Origin: Micromonospora_J zhanjiangensis | GTDB lineage: Bacteria > Actinomycetota > Actinomycetes > Mycobacteriales > Micromonosporaceae | Assembly (NCBI RefSeq): GCF_042650605.1 | Contig: NZ_JBHSBN010000052.1 | Span: forward strand, 1-16,537 | Direction: 5' to 3' | Length of the DNA stretch: 16,537 nucleotides | In this document: positions 7,294 through 15,939 of the stretch, one piece after another | How the letters are laid out: each line of letters opens with the position of its first letter | Position numbering within the stretch: the first letter of the stretch is position 1 | Made by a program: the position numbers and the translations under genes | The notes under the pieces: generated by a model | What the model was told of the DNA's origin: nothing | What the model saw: the letters and a program-made list of their open reading frames with translations, nothing else | Databases searched by the model: none

Positions 7294-7980
7294 GTGGCGG
7301 AGAAGGTACCGAACGGGCGATGTGTGGTGGCCGTGGACGGCCCGTCCGGTTCGGGAAAGTCCACCGTCTCCCGGCGGCTGGCCGGCGCGATCGACGCCCG
7401 CTACCTGGACACCGGCGCGATGTACCGGGCCGTCACCTGGGCCGTGCTGCGGTTCGGGATCGACCCGCAGGACGCCGACCGGATCGGCAAGGTGGTCGGT
7501 GAGATCGACCTGGAGATCGGCGTCGACCCGCAGGCGCCGTCGGTCCGGGCCGACGGGGTCGCGGTCGACCAGGAGATCCGCGGTCCGGAGGTGACCGCCG
7601 CGGTGTCCGCGGTGGCGGCCGTGCCGGCGGTCCGGCACCTGATGGTGGCCCGGCAGCGCGAGATCATCGCCGCCGCCGGCCGGATCGTGGTCGAGGGTCG
7701 GGACATCGGCGCGGTGGTCGCCCCGGACGCCGACCTGAAGGTCTACCTGACCGCGTCGGCCGACGCCCGGGCCCGGCGGCGCAGCGCCGAGTACGCCGCC
7801 GACGTCACCGCCACCGCCGCCGACCTGGCCCGGCGGGACACGTTCGACTCGTCCAGGGCCGCGTCACCGCTGCGTCAGGCCGACGACGCGGTGGTGCTGG
7901 ACACCACCGAACTCGGCATCGACGAGGTCGTCGCCCGGCTGCTGGAGCTGCTCCGCGACACCGACGGAGGTACGGCATGA
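7294..7980 (+). CDS. cmk: Cytidylate kinase
   Basis: Cmk phosphorylates CMP and dCMP to the diphosphates for nucleic-acid synthesis. The P-loop GPSGSGKS is at residues 16-23, followed by LDTGAMYR at 38-45, EGRDIG at 134-139 and the lid-region arginines near 161-163 and 180-181. From the GTG at 7294 the product is 228 aa, the normal size. The frame stays open upstream to a GTG at 7216, but AGGAGG at 7284-7289 points to 7294 (GTG at 7291 is too close), and the upstream 26 residues look like untranslated leader. The stop overlaps the der start by four bases (ATGA). Confidence 0.93.
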   Translation: MAEKVPNGRCVVAVDGPSGSGKSTVSRRLAGAIDARYLDTGAMYRAVTWAVLRFGIDPQDADRIGKVVGEIDLEIGVDPQAPSVRADGVAVDQEIRGPEVTAAVSAVAAVPAVRHLMVARQREIIAAAGRIVVEGRDIGAVVAPDADLKVYLTASADARARRRSAEYAADVTATAADLARRDTFDSSRAASPLRQADDAVVLDTTELGIDEVVARLLELLRDTDGGTA

Positions 7981-9377
7981 CCGGCGACGGTTGGGTTGAG
8001 TTGGAGGAGCCCGAGCTGGCGGAGGAGCCGACGGGCCCGGTGCCGGTGGTGGCCGTCGTCGGCCGGCCCAACGTGGGCAAGTCGACCCTGGTGAACCGGC
8101 TCATCGGCCGCCGGCAGGCGGTCGTGGAGGACACCCCCGGCGTGACCCGGGACCGGGTGCCCTACGACGCGCAGTGGACCGGCCGCCAGTTCACCGTGGT
8201 GGACACCGGCGGTTGGGAGCCGGACGCGAAGGACCGGGCCGCGGCGATCGCCGCCCAGGCCGAGATCGCGATCTCCACCGCCGACGTGGTCATCTTCGTG
8301 GTGGACACCACCGTCGGCGCCACCGACGTGGACGAGGCGGCCGTGCGGATGCTGCGGCGCAGCGCCAAGCCGGTGCTGCTGGTCGCCAACAAGGTGGACA
8401 ACGCCGCGCTGGAGATCGAGGCGACCTCGCTGTGGTCGCTGGGCCTCGGCGAGCCGTTCCCGGTCTCCGCGCTGCACGGACGCGGCGCCGGTGACCTGCT
8501 GGACAAGATCCTCGAACTGTTGCCGGAACCACCCCTGATCAACGAGAACCCCGGTCCGCGCGGCCCGCGCCGGGTGGCGCTGGTGGGTCGCCCCAACGTC
8601 GGCAAGTCCAGCCTGCTGAACCGGCTGGCCCGGGAGGACCGCGCGGTGGTCGACTCGGTCGCCGGCACGACGGTCGACCCGGTCGACAGCCTGGTCGAGA
8701 TCGGCGGCGAGGTCTGGCAACTGGTCGACACCGCCGGCCTGCGCAAGCGGGTGGGCCGGGCCAGCGGCACCGAGTACTACGCCAGCCTGCGTACCGCCGG
8801 CGCCGTCGAGGCGGCCGAGGTGGCGGTGGTCCTGCTGGACGCCAGCGAGACGATCAGCGAACAGGACCAGCGGATCCTGTCGATGGTCACCGAGGCCGGC
8901 CGGGCGATGGTCATCGCCTTCAACAAGTGGGACCTGGTCGACGGGGAACGGCGCTACTACCTGGACAAGGAGATCGACCGGGAACTGCGCCGGATCCCGT
9001 GGGCGATCCGGCTCAACCTGTCGGCGCGGACCGGCCGGGCGGTGGACAAGCTGGCGCCCGCGCTGCGCAAGGCCCTGGCGAGCTGGGAGACCCGGATCCC
9101 GACCGGTCAGCTCAACCAGTGGCTCACCGCGCTGGTGCAGGCCACCCCGCACCCGGTCCGCGGCGGTCGGGCGCCGCGGGTGCTGTTCGCCACCCAGGCC
9201 AGCACCTGCCCGCCCAAGTTCATCCTGTTCACCACCGGCCCGCTGGACGCCGGCTACCAGCGGTTCGTCGAGCGCAAGCTGCGCGAGGAGTTCGGCTTCG
9301 AGGGCAGCCCGATCGAGGTGTCGGTCAAGGCCCGCAAGAAGCTCGGCCCCGGCGGCCGCGGCAAGGCGCACGGCTGA
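7977..9377 (+). CDS. der: Ribosome biogenesis GTPase Der (EngA)
   Basis: Der is an essential double GTPase needed for maturation of the 50S ribosomal subunit. The 466-aa protein has two G domains in tandem: the first with GRPNVGKS (29-36), DTGG (76-79) and NKVD (138-141); the second with GRPNVGKS (204-211), DTAG (251-254) and NKWD (316-319). A KH-like C-terminal domain (about 372-460) ends in a basic tail. Length is typical. GGAGG at 7966-7970 lies six bases before the ATG, inside the end of cmk. The cmk-der pair is conserved across actinobacteria. Twenty-one bases after the stop a long hairpin begins, marking the end of the operon. Confidence 0.97.
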   Translation: MTGDGWVELEEPELAEEPTGPVPVVAVVGRPNVGKSTLVNRLIGRRQAVVEDTPGVTRDRVPYDAQWTGRQFTVVDTGGWEPDAKDRAAAIAAQAEIAISTADVVIFVVDTTVGATDVDEAAVRMLRRSAKPVLLVANKVDNAALEIEATSLWSLGLGEPFPVSALHGRGAGDLLDKILELLPEPPLINENPGPRGPRRVALVGRPNVGKSSLLNRLAREDRAVVDSVAGTTVDPVDSLVEIGGEVWQLVDTAGLRKRVGRASGTEYYASLRTAGAVEAAEVAVVLLDASETISEQDQRILSMVTEAGRAMVIAFNKWDLVDGERRYYLDKEIDRELRRIPWAIRLNLSARTGRAVDKLAPALRKALASWETRIPTGQLNQWLTALVQATPHPVRGGRAPRVLFATQASTCPPKFILFTTGPLDAGYQRFVERKLREEFGFEGSPIEVSVKARKKLGPGGRGKAHG

Positions 9378-9398
9378 CCCCTGCACCGGTACGGCCCG

Positions 9399-9439
9399 GA
9401 GCCGCCGGCCACTCCGTATCGCGGAGTGCCCGGCGGCTC
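9399..9439 (+). terminator. Strong hairpin terminator after der
   Basis: GAGCCGCCGG (9399-9408) pairs perfectly with 9430-9439, and CACTCCG (9410-9416) with CGGAGTG (9422-9428), separated by a single C/C mismatch and closed by a five-base loop. The 17 base pairs begin 21 bases after the der stop. No U-tract follows, as is usual in this lineage. Confidence 0.85.
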
Positions 9440-9626
9440 TCTGCGTATCCCTCTCGACCGGTTTGTCCTAGGATGCTTTAGGGGGAGTGACGCAGCCGAC
9501 CGGCCGTGTGCGGTGGTCGCATGGGGCCTTTCGGCGGTGGACGACGCCGCGAGGGTCGGTGCACGTGTCCGGCTCGGTCTGCGCTACGCTGTACCGGCTG
9601 TCACGCGAGGTTTCGCGAGGCGGCAT
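9440..9626 (+). promoter_or_regulatory. Promoter region of tRNA-Pro
   Basis: This 187-base stretch contains no convincing gene. TACGCT at 9585-9590 is a plausible -10 that would start a transcript roughly 30 bases before the tRNA. TAGGAT at 9469-9474 is a second -10-like hexamer farther upstream. Neither has a clear -35. Open frames crossing here run straight through the tRNA and are not credible. Confidence 0.35.
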
Positions 9627-9703
<77 letters not shown>

Positions 9704-9711
9704 GCTTTGAC

Positions 9712-9744
9712 CAGGGGATATGCCGATCTCAGGCATATCCCCTG
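9712..9744 (+). terminator. Perfect hairpin downstream of tRNA-Pro
   Basis: CAGGGGATATGCC (9712-9724) is the exact reverse complement of 9732-9744, with a seven-base loop. It starts nine bases after the tRNA CCA end. It most likely terminates the tRNA transcript, and it sits 66 bases beyond the 3' end of the convergent integrase, so it could serve both directions. Confidence 0.8.
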
Positions 9745-9810
9745 AGTTCATTCCGGAGCGATGTGGTCGCCTGGTGGTCGCATCCCTGCACTGATCTTGC
9801 ACGTCGCAGG

Positions 9811-10974
9811 TCAGGCGGCCTGGGCGTCGGCGCGGTCGAGAGCTGCGGCGGCGGTGGTGACGCCGTCTGCGGCGGCGTCCGGGGTCAGGTGGCCGTAGAG
9901 GTCGATGGTGGTGGCCACGTTCTTGTGCCGCAGGGTCTTGGACACCACGGCCATCGGAACGCCGTTGGTGAGCATGACGGTGGCGGCGACGTGCCGCAGG
10001 TCGTGGACCCGCAGGTTGGGCAGGCCAGCATCGGCGATCGTCCGGCGGAAGTGGTTGAGCAGGTACTGCGGACGCATCGGCTGGCCGTCGGCGCGGGGGA
10101 ACACCAGGTCGAGGTCGTCGTAACGGCTGGCGGCGAGTTGCTGTGCCTTCTGGCGGCGGCGTTGCCGCTTGAGTGCGTCGACGGCTCGGCTGGACAGCGC
10201 GATCCAGGCCTGGCTGCCTTTGGTCTTCGGGGCGTTGAACATTGTGCGGCTGTTGTCGACGGCGACCAGCGTCCAGCGGACGAACAGCCGCCGGGTGTCG
10301 AGGTCGACGTCGGCCCAGTGCAGGCCGAGGACCTCGCCTTTGCGCATGCCGGTGCCAATCATCAGCTCGTACAGGTCAGCCAGAGGTTCCTCAGCGGTGT
10401 GGCAGTGGCGCAGAAAGGCGCTGGCCTCGGCGGTGCGTAGCGGGCGGCGTTGTGCTCGAGACGGTGTGCCCGGCGGGCGTCATTGAGCGCGGTCGACAGG
10501 GTGGTGATGCACCGACCAGGGTCACCAGGCCGCGCCCGGCGTCGAGCTCGCGGCGGATGAACTGGGCGACGTGCTGGTGGTTGAGGCTCTCGAGGCGGAT
10601 CGCGCCGAACGCGGGGATGAGATGGTTGTCAGGTAGGCGCGGTAGCGGTTGACCGTGTTCGGTTTGCGGGTCGGCGCCTTGGCCTCGAACCAGCGGTGCA
10701 GGTAGTCGGCGACGGTCTCGGCGTCGTCGATGCTGACGCCGGCGCGCTCGTATTGGAGCACGTTGGTCAGCGCGGCTGAGGCTTCGGCCTTGGTGGAGAA
10801 GCCGCCGCGGCGCATGGTCTTGCTCCGGTCGAGTGTGGGCAGGTCAACGGCGTAGGTCCAGGTGCCGTGGCGGGCGTTGGTGAGCTTCGGGCAACGGGCG
10901 CCGAGCTGCTTGCCGTCGGCGCCTCGGCAAGCGCAGCGACGGTAGACCCGGCCCCGATGGGGATTCGGCCTCAT
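9811..10974 (-). pseudogene. int: Tyrosine integrase of an integrative element (pSAM2/AICE type), frameshifted
   Basis: The leftward gene would encode a recombinase of about 390 aa but is split. The first part (ATG at 10974, ribosome site GAGGAG at 10981-10986) has the AICE-type N-terminus with C14, C16 and C28, then an arm-binding and SAM-like region. The frame is lost near 10628, 10515 and 10440; each time the protein continues in another frame as if one base (mod 3) were missing, giving YLTNHLIPAFGAIRLESLNH, then ITTLSTALNDARRAHRLEHN, then TAEASAFLRHCHTAEEPLAD. The third junction also seems short of about 15 residues found in relatives. The catalytic part is intact: R in GTGMRKGE, K in APKTKGS, HDLRH, LRHKN and Y in DLYGHL. 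The stop at 9811 lies about 110 bases from tRNA-Pro. No excisionase or replication gene remains beside it. Confidence 0.88.
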
Positions 10975-11129
10975 GGCGGCCTCCTCGGTTCAGATTGGTG
11001 GTCTGTCGCTTTCGCGTGCCCGCTCATGCCTCCCGGATAGCAGCACCCTCCGTCACCACCGAATGTGAGACAGGGCCGTTAACTTGACAGACCCTGCTTT
11101 GACGCTGGCCGCTATCCTGGCTGACACGG
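10975..11129 (+). promoter_or_regulatory. Divergent region between integrase and the EACC1 operon
   Basis: These 155 bases hold the integrase ribosome site and must hold the promoter of the rightward operon. TTGACA at 11084-11089 is a perfect -35 hexamer, but the best -10-like hexamer, TATCCT at 11113-11118, is 23 bases away rather than 16-18, so the pair is not a normal match. TTGACG at 11099-11104 is a second -35-like site. The transcript start cannot be fixed from sequence. Confidence 0.25.
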
Positions 11130-11555
11130 GTGAGCGATCAACAATCGGGGGTCGGAATGGTGGATGCGGTCGTCACCGCGGAGGCGCCAGATGCAGCCGA
11201 CGAGTTGCGATCATTGCACCGCTGGCTGGCCGACGTCCAGGAGTTGAGGGGGACGGTCGGTCTCCGCGAGAGCCCCCCGCCTTCGGGCACGTTGGGGCCG
11301 CTGCTGGACGCGCTCGTGGTCGCGCTCGGTCCTGCAGGCGCTGCGACAGCGCTAGCCACAACGGTCATCTCATGGCTGCGCACCAGGCGTGGTGATGTGC
11401 ACCTCAAGGTGACACTCCAAGACGGCCGATCGGCGGAACTCAGCTCCACGAAGGTATCCGAACTCAACGCCGCCGCTGTTGGGCAAGTGGTCAAACAACT
11501 GGCCGAGATGTTGGACGCGGTGCAGAACGAAACGAAGGGCATCGAAGGCAAGTGA
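11130..11555 (+). CDS. EACC1-like small effector-associated protein of a conflict system
   Basis: This 141-aa protein matches my recollection of the effector-associated constant component EACC1 family: a segment like ELRSLHRWLADVQELRG (25-41), a P/G turn, a hydrophobic helix at about 57-84 (LLDALVVALGPAGAATALAT...) ending in WLRTRRGD, and a small strand-rich end (VHLKVTLQDGRSAELSSTKV, 90-109). EACC1 proteins are small, constant partners encoded beside variable effector genes in actinobacterial NTP-dependent conflict systems; their biochemical role is unknown to me. The GTG at 11130 has no clear ribosome site; the ATG at 11157, behind GGGGG (11147-11151), would give 132 aa and keep the whole domain. 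Its stop overlaps the caspase gene start by four bases (GTGA), so the two proteins are probably made together. Confidence 0.75.
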   Translation: MSDQQSGVGMVDAVVTAEAPDAADELRSLHRWLADVQELRGTVGLRESPPPSGTLGPLLDALVVALGPAGAATALATTVISWLRTRRGDVHLKVTLQDGRSAELSSTKVSELNAAAVGQVVKQLAEMLDAVQNETKGIEGK

Positions 11556-14500
11556 CGGATCTGTCCGGTGCGGGTGTGCGCGTTCTGCTGATGGCGACCG
11601 CCACCCATACCGGGCCGACGCTGCCTTCCGTGCCGGCGGCGGGGCGCGGCCTCATGGATCTGCGCGCGGCCTTCCTCCAGCGGTGCGGGGTGTCGCCCGA
11701 CAACTTACGCACGGAACCCGACCTGGCCGACGCTCGGACGATGGCGGAGATCGTCACCGAGGAGGCGCAGCGCGCGGACACCGTGCTGCTGGTCTACTTC
11801 ATCGGCCATGGCCTGCTTGGGCCGGGTGAGGAACTGTTCCTAGCGGCAAAGGACACCGACCAGCTCGTGCCCGGCATGGCCGACCACCAGGCGCTGTCGT
11901 TCTCGTCCCTGCGGCAAGCACTCTCCGCCAGCCGGGCATTCGCTGTCGTGATCGTGCTCGACTGCTGCTTCTCCGGCAGACCGTCGCTGGACGGCAGAGC
12001 GCCCGACGTGATGTCCGCCTTGGAGCCCGCGCACGGCACGTACCTCATCGGTTCCGCGGAGCAACTCGCGCATGCGCCAACCGGCGCGAAGCACACCGCG
12101 TTCACCGGAGCGTTCCTGGACGTGCTGGAAAACGGTGATCCGCGCGGACCACACATGCTGACGCTGGACGCCGTCTACGACGCCGTCGACCGGCAGTTGC
12201 GCGACCAGCATCGGCCGTGGCCCCGACGTCGGGCGGAGAACCGCGCTGGCAAACTGGTCATCGCCGCCAACCCGGCAATGGCCACCGATCTGCGACCTGA
12301 TCAGGAAGATCCTGCGCCCGGCCGCTGCCCCTATCCCGGATTGGGCGCGTTCGGCACAGAGGACGCCGACGTGTTTTTCGGGCGGGCGCGGATGACCGAT
12401 CGGGTTCTTGCGGCAATCGCCGGTGCGGACGGCCCGGTGGTGTTGGTCGGCCCGTCCGGTTCGGGTAAGACGTCGCTGCTCAACGCGGGTCTGTTCGCCG
12501 GGCTGCGCCACGGCGGACTTCCGGGCCTGCCGAGGTCAGCAGGCTGGCCGTGCCTGCGCCTGACCCCGGCCTCGAACCCGCTGCGCCGCCTTGCCGAACA
12601 ACTCTGCGCTCCTGATTCCGTTGACCTGCTCCGGAAAAACCCGCATCACGCGGCTGAACTCGTCGACGTGTTCCTCACCGATCGCCCCGGCCAAAAGTTG
12701 ATCATCCTGGTCGACCAGTTGGAGGAACTGTTCACCCTGTGCCTGGACCCAACCGAGCGCACCGCGTTCCTCCGGGCCCTGTCCGCGATCGCCGAGTCCG
12801 CCCACGGCTTGGTTGTCCTCGCGATTCGTGCCGACTTTTACGGTCACGCCACCGAACACCCCGAACTCCTCGGCGCGCTGCGCGACCGCCAACTGTTGGT
12901 CGAACCGCTGACCCGCGAAGAACTCCGCGCCACCATTGAACAACCCGCCGCCGCCGTCGGGCTGACGCTGGACGACGGCCTGGCCGACGTGATCCTGCAC
13001 GAACTCGGCATGGCCACCGGAACGCTACCGCTGCTGTCCCATGCGCTCTGGGCGACCTGGCGCGAACGCTCCGGCACCCGCCTGACTTTCACGGGCTACC
13101 GCGCAACCGGCGGAATCTCCAGCGCGATCGCGACCACCGCCGACCAGGTGTACCTCGCACTGGACGAACTCGGTAAGGATGCCGTGCGCCGCATCCTCCT
13201 CCGGCTGGTCCGGGTCGGCGAAGAAGACACCGACACCGCCCGACCGGTAGACCGCACCGTGCTGCTGCACGATCTGCCCGACGCCGGCGCCGCTCAGGAG
13301 GCGCTCGATCTGCTCGCCCGCGCCCGGCTGGTGACGTTGGACCGCGATACCGCCCGCATCAGCCATGAGGCCCTGCTGCGGGAATGGCCGCAACTGCGCA
13401 AGTGGATCAACAGCGATCGCGACTGGCTGCACCTGCGCCAGCAACTCGACGATGACGCCGTTGCCTGGGAACGCGCCGACCGCGACCCTTCCCTGCTGTA
13501 CCGGGGCAACCGGCTGGCTGGCGCCCGTGCCCGCATCCCGGCGGGAGCCATCGGACTCCCACCGGCCGTCAAAGCATTCCTGTCCGCCAGCGAGCGGGTG
13601 GAGCTGCGGCAGCGGCGGCAGAGTCAGGCAGTTCGCGCCGGACTCGTGCTGCTCACCGTGGTGGCGCTGGTGGCACTGGGCTTTGCGCAGAACAACGCGG
13701 ACCAGGCACGGCGCAACGCGGACGCGGCAGGTGCCCAGCACAACATCGCGCTGTCCCGGCAACTGGCTGCGCAGAGCCTGGCGGTCGACGCTTCCAACCC
13801 GCGAGTGGCCAGACAGCTGGCCGCTGCCGCCTGGCACATATCACCGACGGAGCAGGCACAGACCGCAATGAGCACACTGCTGTCCAGGAAGGAACAGAAC
13901 GGCATGCTCATTGGGCACCGCAGCGACGTCGAGGGGTTGGCGTTCAACCCGGCGGGAACTGTTCTCGCCAGCGTTGACGGGCTGCAAGTGCGGCTGTGGA
14001 ACCCGGAGAACGGCGAGCAGATCGGAGCTCCCCTCGATGACCCTGGTGACGGTCTGATAGAGGCGGTCGCGTTCAACCCGAGGGGCACAGCGTTGGCCGT
14101 TTCCGCAGATTCAGGAACTGTGTGGCTGCTCGATCCCACTACCCGACGAGAGATCGCCCGTGCCGAGCCGCCAGACAAGGACGTCCACGACGGTGACGCC
14201 GCGCTGGCGTTCTCGCCCAACGGCAAGCTGCTGGCTACCGCGGATGGGCCCTGGGTGCGGTTGTGGAACTCGGCTGATCTGCGGAAGATCGGCGCTCCCC
14301 TCCGTGGCGCCGAGTCGAACAAAAAGGTCACCGCAGTGACGTTCAACCCAGGCGGCACTGTCCTGACCACGGCGGCCACGGATGGGGCCATCAGGTTCTG
14401 GAACCCGGCGACCGGCCGCGAGATCGGCCAGCGGATCACGGTGAGCAAAGGCGTGGTGCGTCTGGCGTCCAACCCGAGCGGATCGATCCTGGCCACGGCG

Positions 14501-15862
14501 AACGGGGACGGCACAGTCGGGTTGTGGGATCCGCACACCCATCGCGCCATCGGTGCCCCGCTCGCGGTGCATCCCACCGGCGAGGTGAGTGACGTGGTCT
14601 TCAGCCCTGACGGCACCACTCTCGCTACCCTCGCCAGCGGGTTGGTGCAGTTCTGGGACGTCGCCACGAGGAAGGAGATCGGCAACTTCATCTCGCTGGA
14701 GCAATCAGCTCTGCCGAACGGGTTGGCGTTCAACCCGGCCGGCACGATGCTCGCGGCTGCGGCCGGAGACAATACGGTGCGGCTGTACAACCCTGCCACC
14801 AGAAGACCGATCGGCGCGCCCCTCATCGCCGGAACCTTCGGCTATCAGGCGACCGCCGCCGTGATCAACCCGCAGGGCACAATCCTGGCGACCTCCGACA
14901 GCCGGGGCACCGTGGAGTTGTGGAATCCAGAGATCCAACAGCGCTACGGCGTTCGGTTCGCCGCGAACACCCGCTACGCGGTGACCGAGCTGGCGTTCAA
15001 CCCCAACGGAACCCTGCTCGCCACCGCAGGAACGGAAGGCATCGTCCGGTTGTGGGATCCGAACAGCCGGCAGGGAACCGGCCCTCCGATCGTGATTCCG
15101 GCCATTCGTGGCGGTCCGGACGGATTCCACGGCGTGGAAGGCGTCGCGTTCAGCGCTGATGGTGCGATCCTCGCCGCAGCCTATGGCGATGGCACGGTGC
15201 GACTGTGGAACCCGGGCACCGGGAAGGCGATCGGCGACCCCATCGTCGCGTTTCCATTGCCGGCTGGGAAAGAGTCGGGCGAGGTGAGAGCAGTGGCGTT
15301 CAACCCGAGCGGCACGGTGCTCGCCACCGCAGGCGAGGATGGCGTCGTGCGCCTGTGGGATCCGGCGACGCAGCGTCAGCTCGGCGCCGACATCAGACTT
15401 CCTAACTCCGGGGTGAGTGATCTGGCGTTTGACCCGACCGGAAGGATGCTGGCGACAGCGGGAAGCAATGACAGCAAGGTCTACCTGTGGGATCCCGCCA
15501 CCCAGCGAACGATTGGTGAGCCCATCACCACAGCCCGGGTCGTGACCCGGCTGGCGTTCAGCCCGAGCGGCGACGTCCTGGCCACCGCCGATTTCCAGAC
15601 GGTCCGCCTGTGGAATCCGGACACCAGAAAGGAACTGGGCTTTCCGATCAATGTCACCAGCAGTGGAGCGATCTTTGACCTCGACTTCACGCCGACCGGC
15701 GAAAGGTTGATCACCGTGATCAACAGCGGCGCAGTGACGCTGTGGCGTACCGACCGCTGGATCGACCCGTACCGGACGTTGTGCGCGGAGGTCGGCCCGA
15801 TCGACTGGCTGGACTGGGCCAAGTACGCCTGGGGTGAGCCACATCCCGACGTCTGCACCTGA
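11552..15862 (+). CDS. Caspase-like protease - nSTAND1 NTPase - TM - WD40 protein (EACC1-associated)
   Basis: A 1436-aa multidomain protein. Residues about 8-240 form a caspase-like fold with H86 in YFIGHG and C139 in DCCFSG, the catalytic dyad of C14 peptidases. Residues about 258-690 form a STAND NTPase: entry motif CPYPGLGAFGTEDADVFFGR, Walker A GPSGSGKTS (300-308), Walker B LIILVDQLEELF (383-394), sensor-like AIRADFYG (424-431), then SHEALLREWPQLRKW (604-618). A basic stretch (RVELRQRRQSQAVR) precedes one membrane helix (about 695-712). Fourteen WD40-type repeats follow (about 787-1400) and a tail with two cysteines ends the protein. By family logic the repeats sense a trigger, ATP-driven assembly activates the protease, and cell death or damage follows; substrate and trigger are unknown. 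The GTG start overlaps the EACC1 stop. The gene's GC content is lower than the core genes', consistent with transfer. Confidence 0.9.
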   Translation: MTDLSGAGVRVLLMATATHTGPTLPSVPAAGRGLMDLRAAFLQRCGVSPDNLRTEPDLADARTMAEIVTEEAQRADTVLLVYFIGHGLLGPGEELFLAAKDTDQLVPGMADHQALSFSSLRQALSASRAFAVVIVLDCCFSGRPSLDGRAPDVMSALEPAHGTYLIGSAEQLAHAPTGAKHTAFTGAFLDVLENGDPRGPHMLTLDAVYDAVDRQLRDQHRPWPRRRAENRAGKLVIAANPAMATDLRPDQEDPAPGRCPYPGLGAFGTEDADVFFGRARMTDRVLAAIAGADGPVVLVGPSGSGKTSLLNAGLFAGLRHGGLPGLPRSAGWPCLRLTPASNPLRRLAEQLCAPDSVDLLRKNPHHAAELVDVFLTDRPGQKLIILVDQLEELFTLCLDPTERTAFLRALSAIAESAHGLVVLAIRADFYGHATEHPELLGALRDRQLLVEPLTREELRATIEQPAAAVGLTLDDGLADVILHELGMATGTLPLLSHALWATWRERSGTRLTFTGYRATGGISSAIATTADQVYLALDELGKDAVRRILLRLVRVGEEDTDTARPVDRTVLLHDLPDAGAAQEALDLLARARLVTLDRDTARISHEALLREWPQLRKWINSDRDWLHLRQQLDDDAVAWERADRDPSLLYRGNRLAGARARIPAGAIGLPPAVKAFLSASERVELRQRRQSQAVRAGLVLLTVVALVALGFAQNNADQARRNADAAGAQHNIALSRQLAAQSLAVDASNPRVARQLAAAAWHISPTEQAQTAMSTLLSRKEQNGMLIGHRSDVEGLAFNPAGTVLASVDGLQVRLWNPENGEQIGAPLDDPGDGLIEAVAFNPRGTALAVSADSGTVWLLDPTTRREIARAEPPDKDVHDGDAALAFSPNGKLLATADGPWVRLWNSADLRKIGAPLRGAESNKKVTAVTFNPGGTVLTTAATDGAIRFWNPATGREIGQRITVSKGVVRLASNPSGSILATANGDGTVGLWDPHTHRAIGAPLAVHPTGEVSDVVFSPDGTTLATLASGLVQFWDVATRKEIGNFISLEQSALPNGLAFNPAGTMLAAAAGDNTVRLYNPATRRPIGAPLIAGTFGYQATAAVINPQGTILATSDSRGTVELWNPEIQQRYGVRFAANTRYAVTELAFNPNGTLLATAGTEGIVRLWDPNSRQGTGPPIVIPAIRGGPDGFHGVEGVAFSADGAILAAAYGDGTVRLWNPGTGKAIGDPIVAFPLPAGKESGEVRAVAFNPSGTVLATAGEDGVVRLWDPATQRQLGADIRLPNSGVSDLAFDPTGRMLATAGSNDSKVYLWDPATQRTIGEPITTARVVTRLAFSPSGDVLATADFQTVRLWNPDTRKELGFPINVTSSGAIFDLDFTPTGERLITVINSGAVTLWRTDRWIDPYRTLCAEVGPIDWLDWAKYAWGEPHPDVCT
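13910..15751 (+). repeat. Fourteen tandem WD40-repeat units (two predicted 7-bladed propellers)
   Basis: Within the caspase-STAND protein I count 14 units of roughly 40-50 codons with the pattern V-x-x-[LV]-A-F-[NS]-P-x-G-x-x-L-A-T-A ... V-R-[LF]-W-[ND]-P. Units differ clearly in both protein and DNA, so this is an old array rather than a freshly expanded one. Fourteen equals two complete seven-bladed propellers. Confidence 0.85.
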
Positions 15863-15939
15863 CCTGCCGCCGTCTGCTGCCATGGTGAGACTGCGCCAGA
15901 GCCCAAGGTCGAACGCCACGATGTCTGCGGCTACTCGGC
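15863..15939. other. Short tail between the conflict operon and the transposase remnant
   Basis: I see no gene, hairpin terminator or tRNA-like repeat in these 77 bases. A terminator for the caspase-STAND operon is expected here but is not evident, suggesting that mobile-element insertion removed the native downstream sequence. Confidence 0.4.

Noticed and set aside
10430..10640. Programmed ribosomal frameshifting in the integrase
   Set aside because: Three separate shifts without slippery heptamers or ordered structures are far more likely mutations or read errors.
13910..15751. Tandem array as a CRISPR or DNA satellite
   Set aside because: The periodicity is protein-level WD40 with variable unit length and diverged bases; there are no identical repeats separated by spacers, and I saw no CRISPR array elsewhere in the window.
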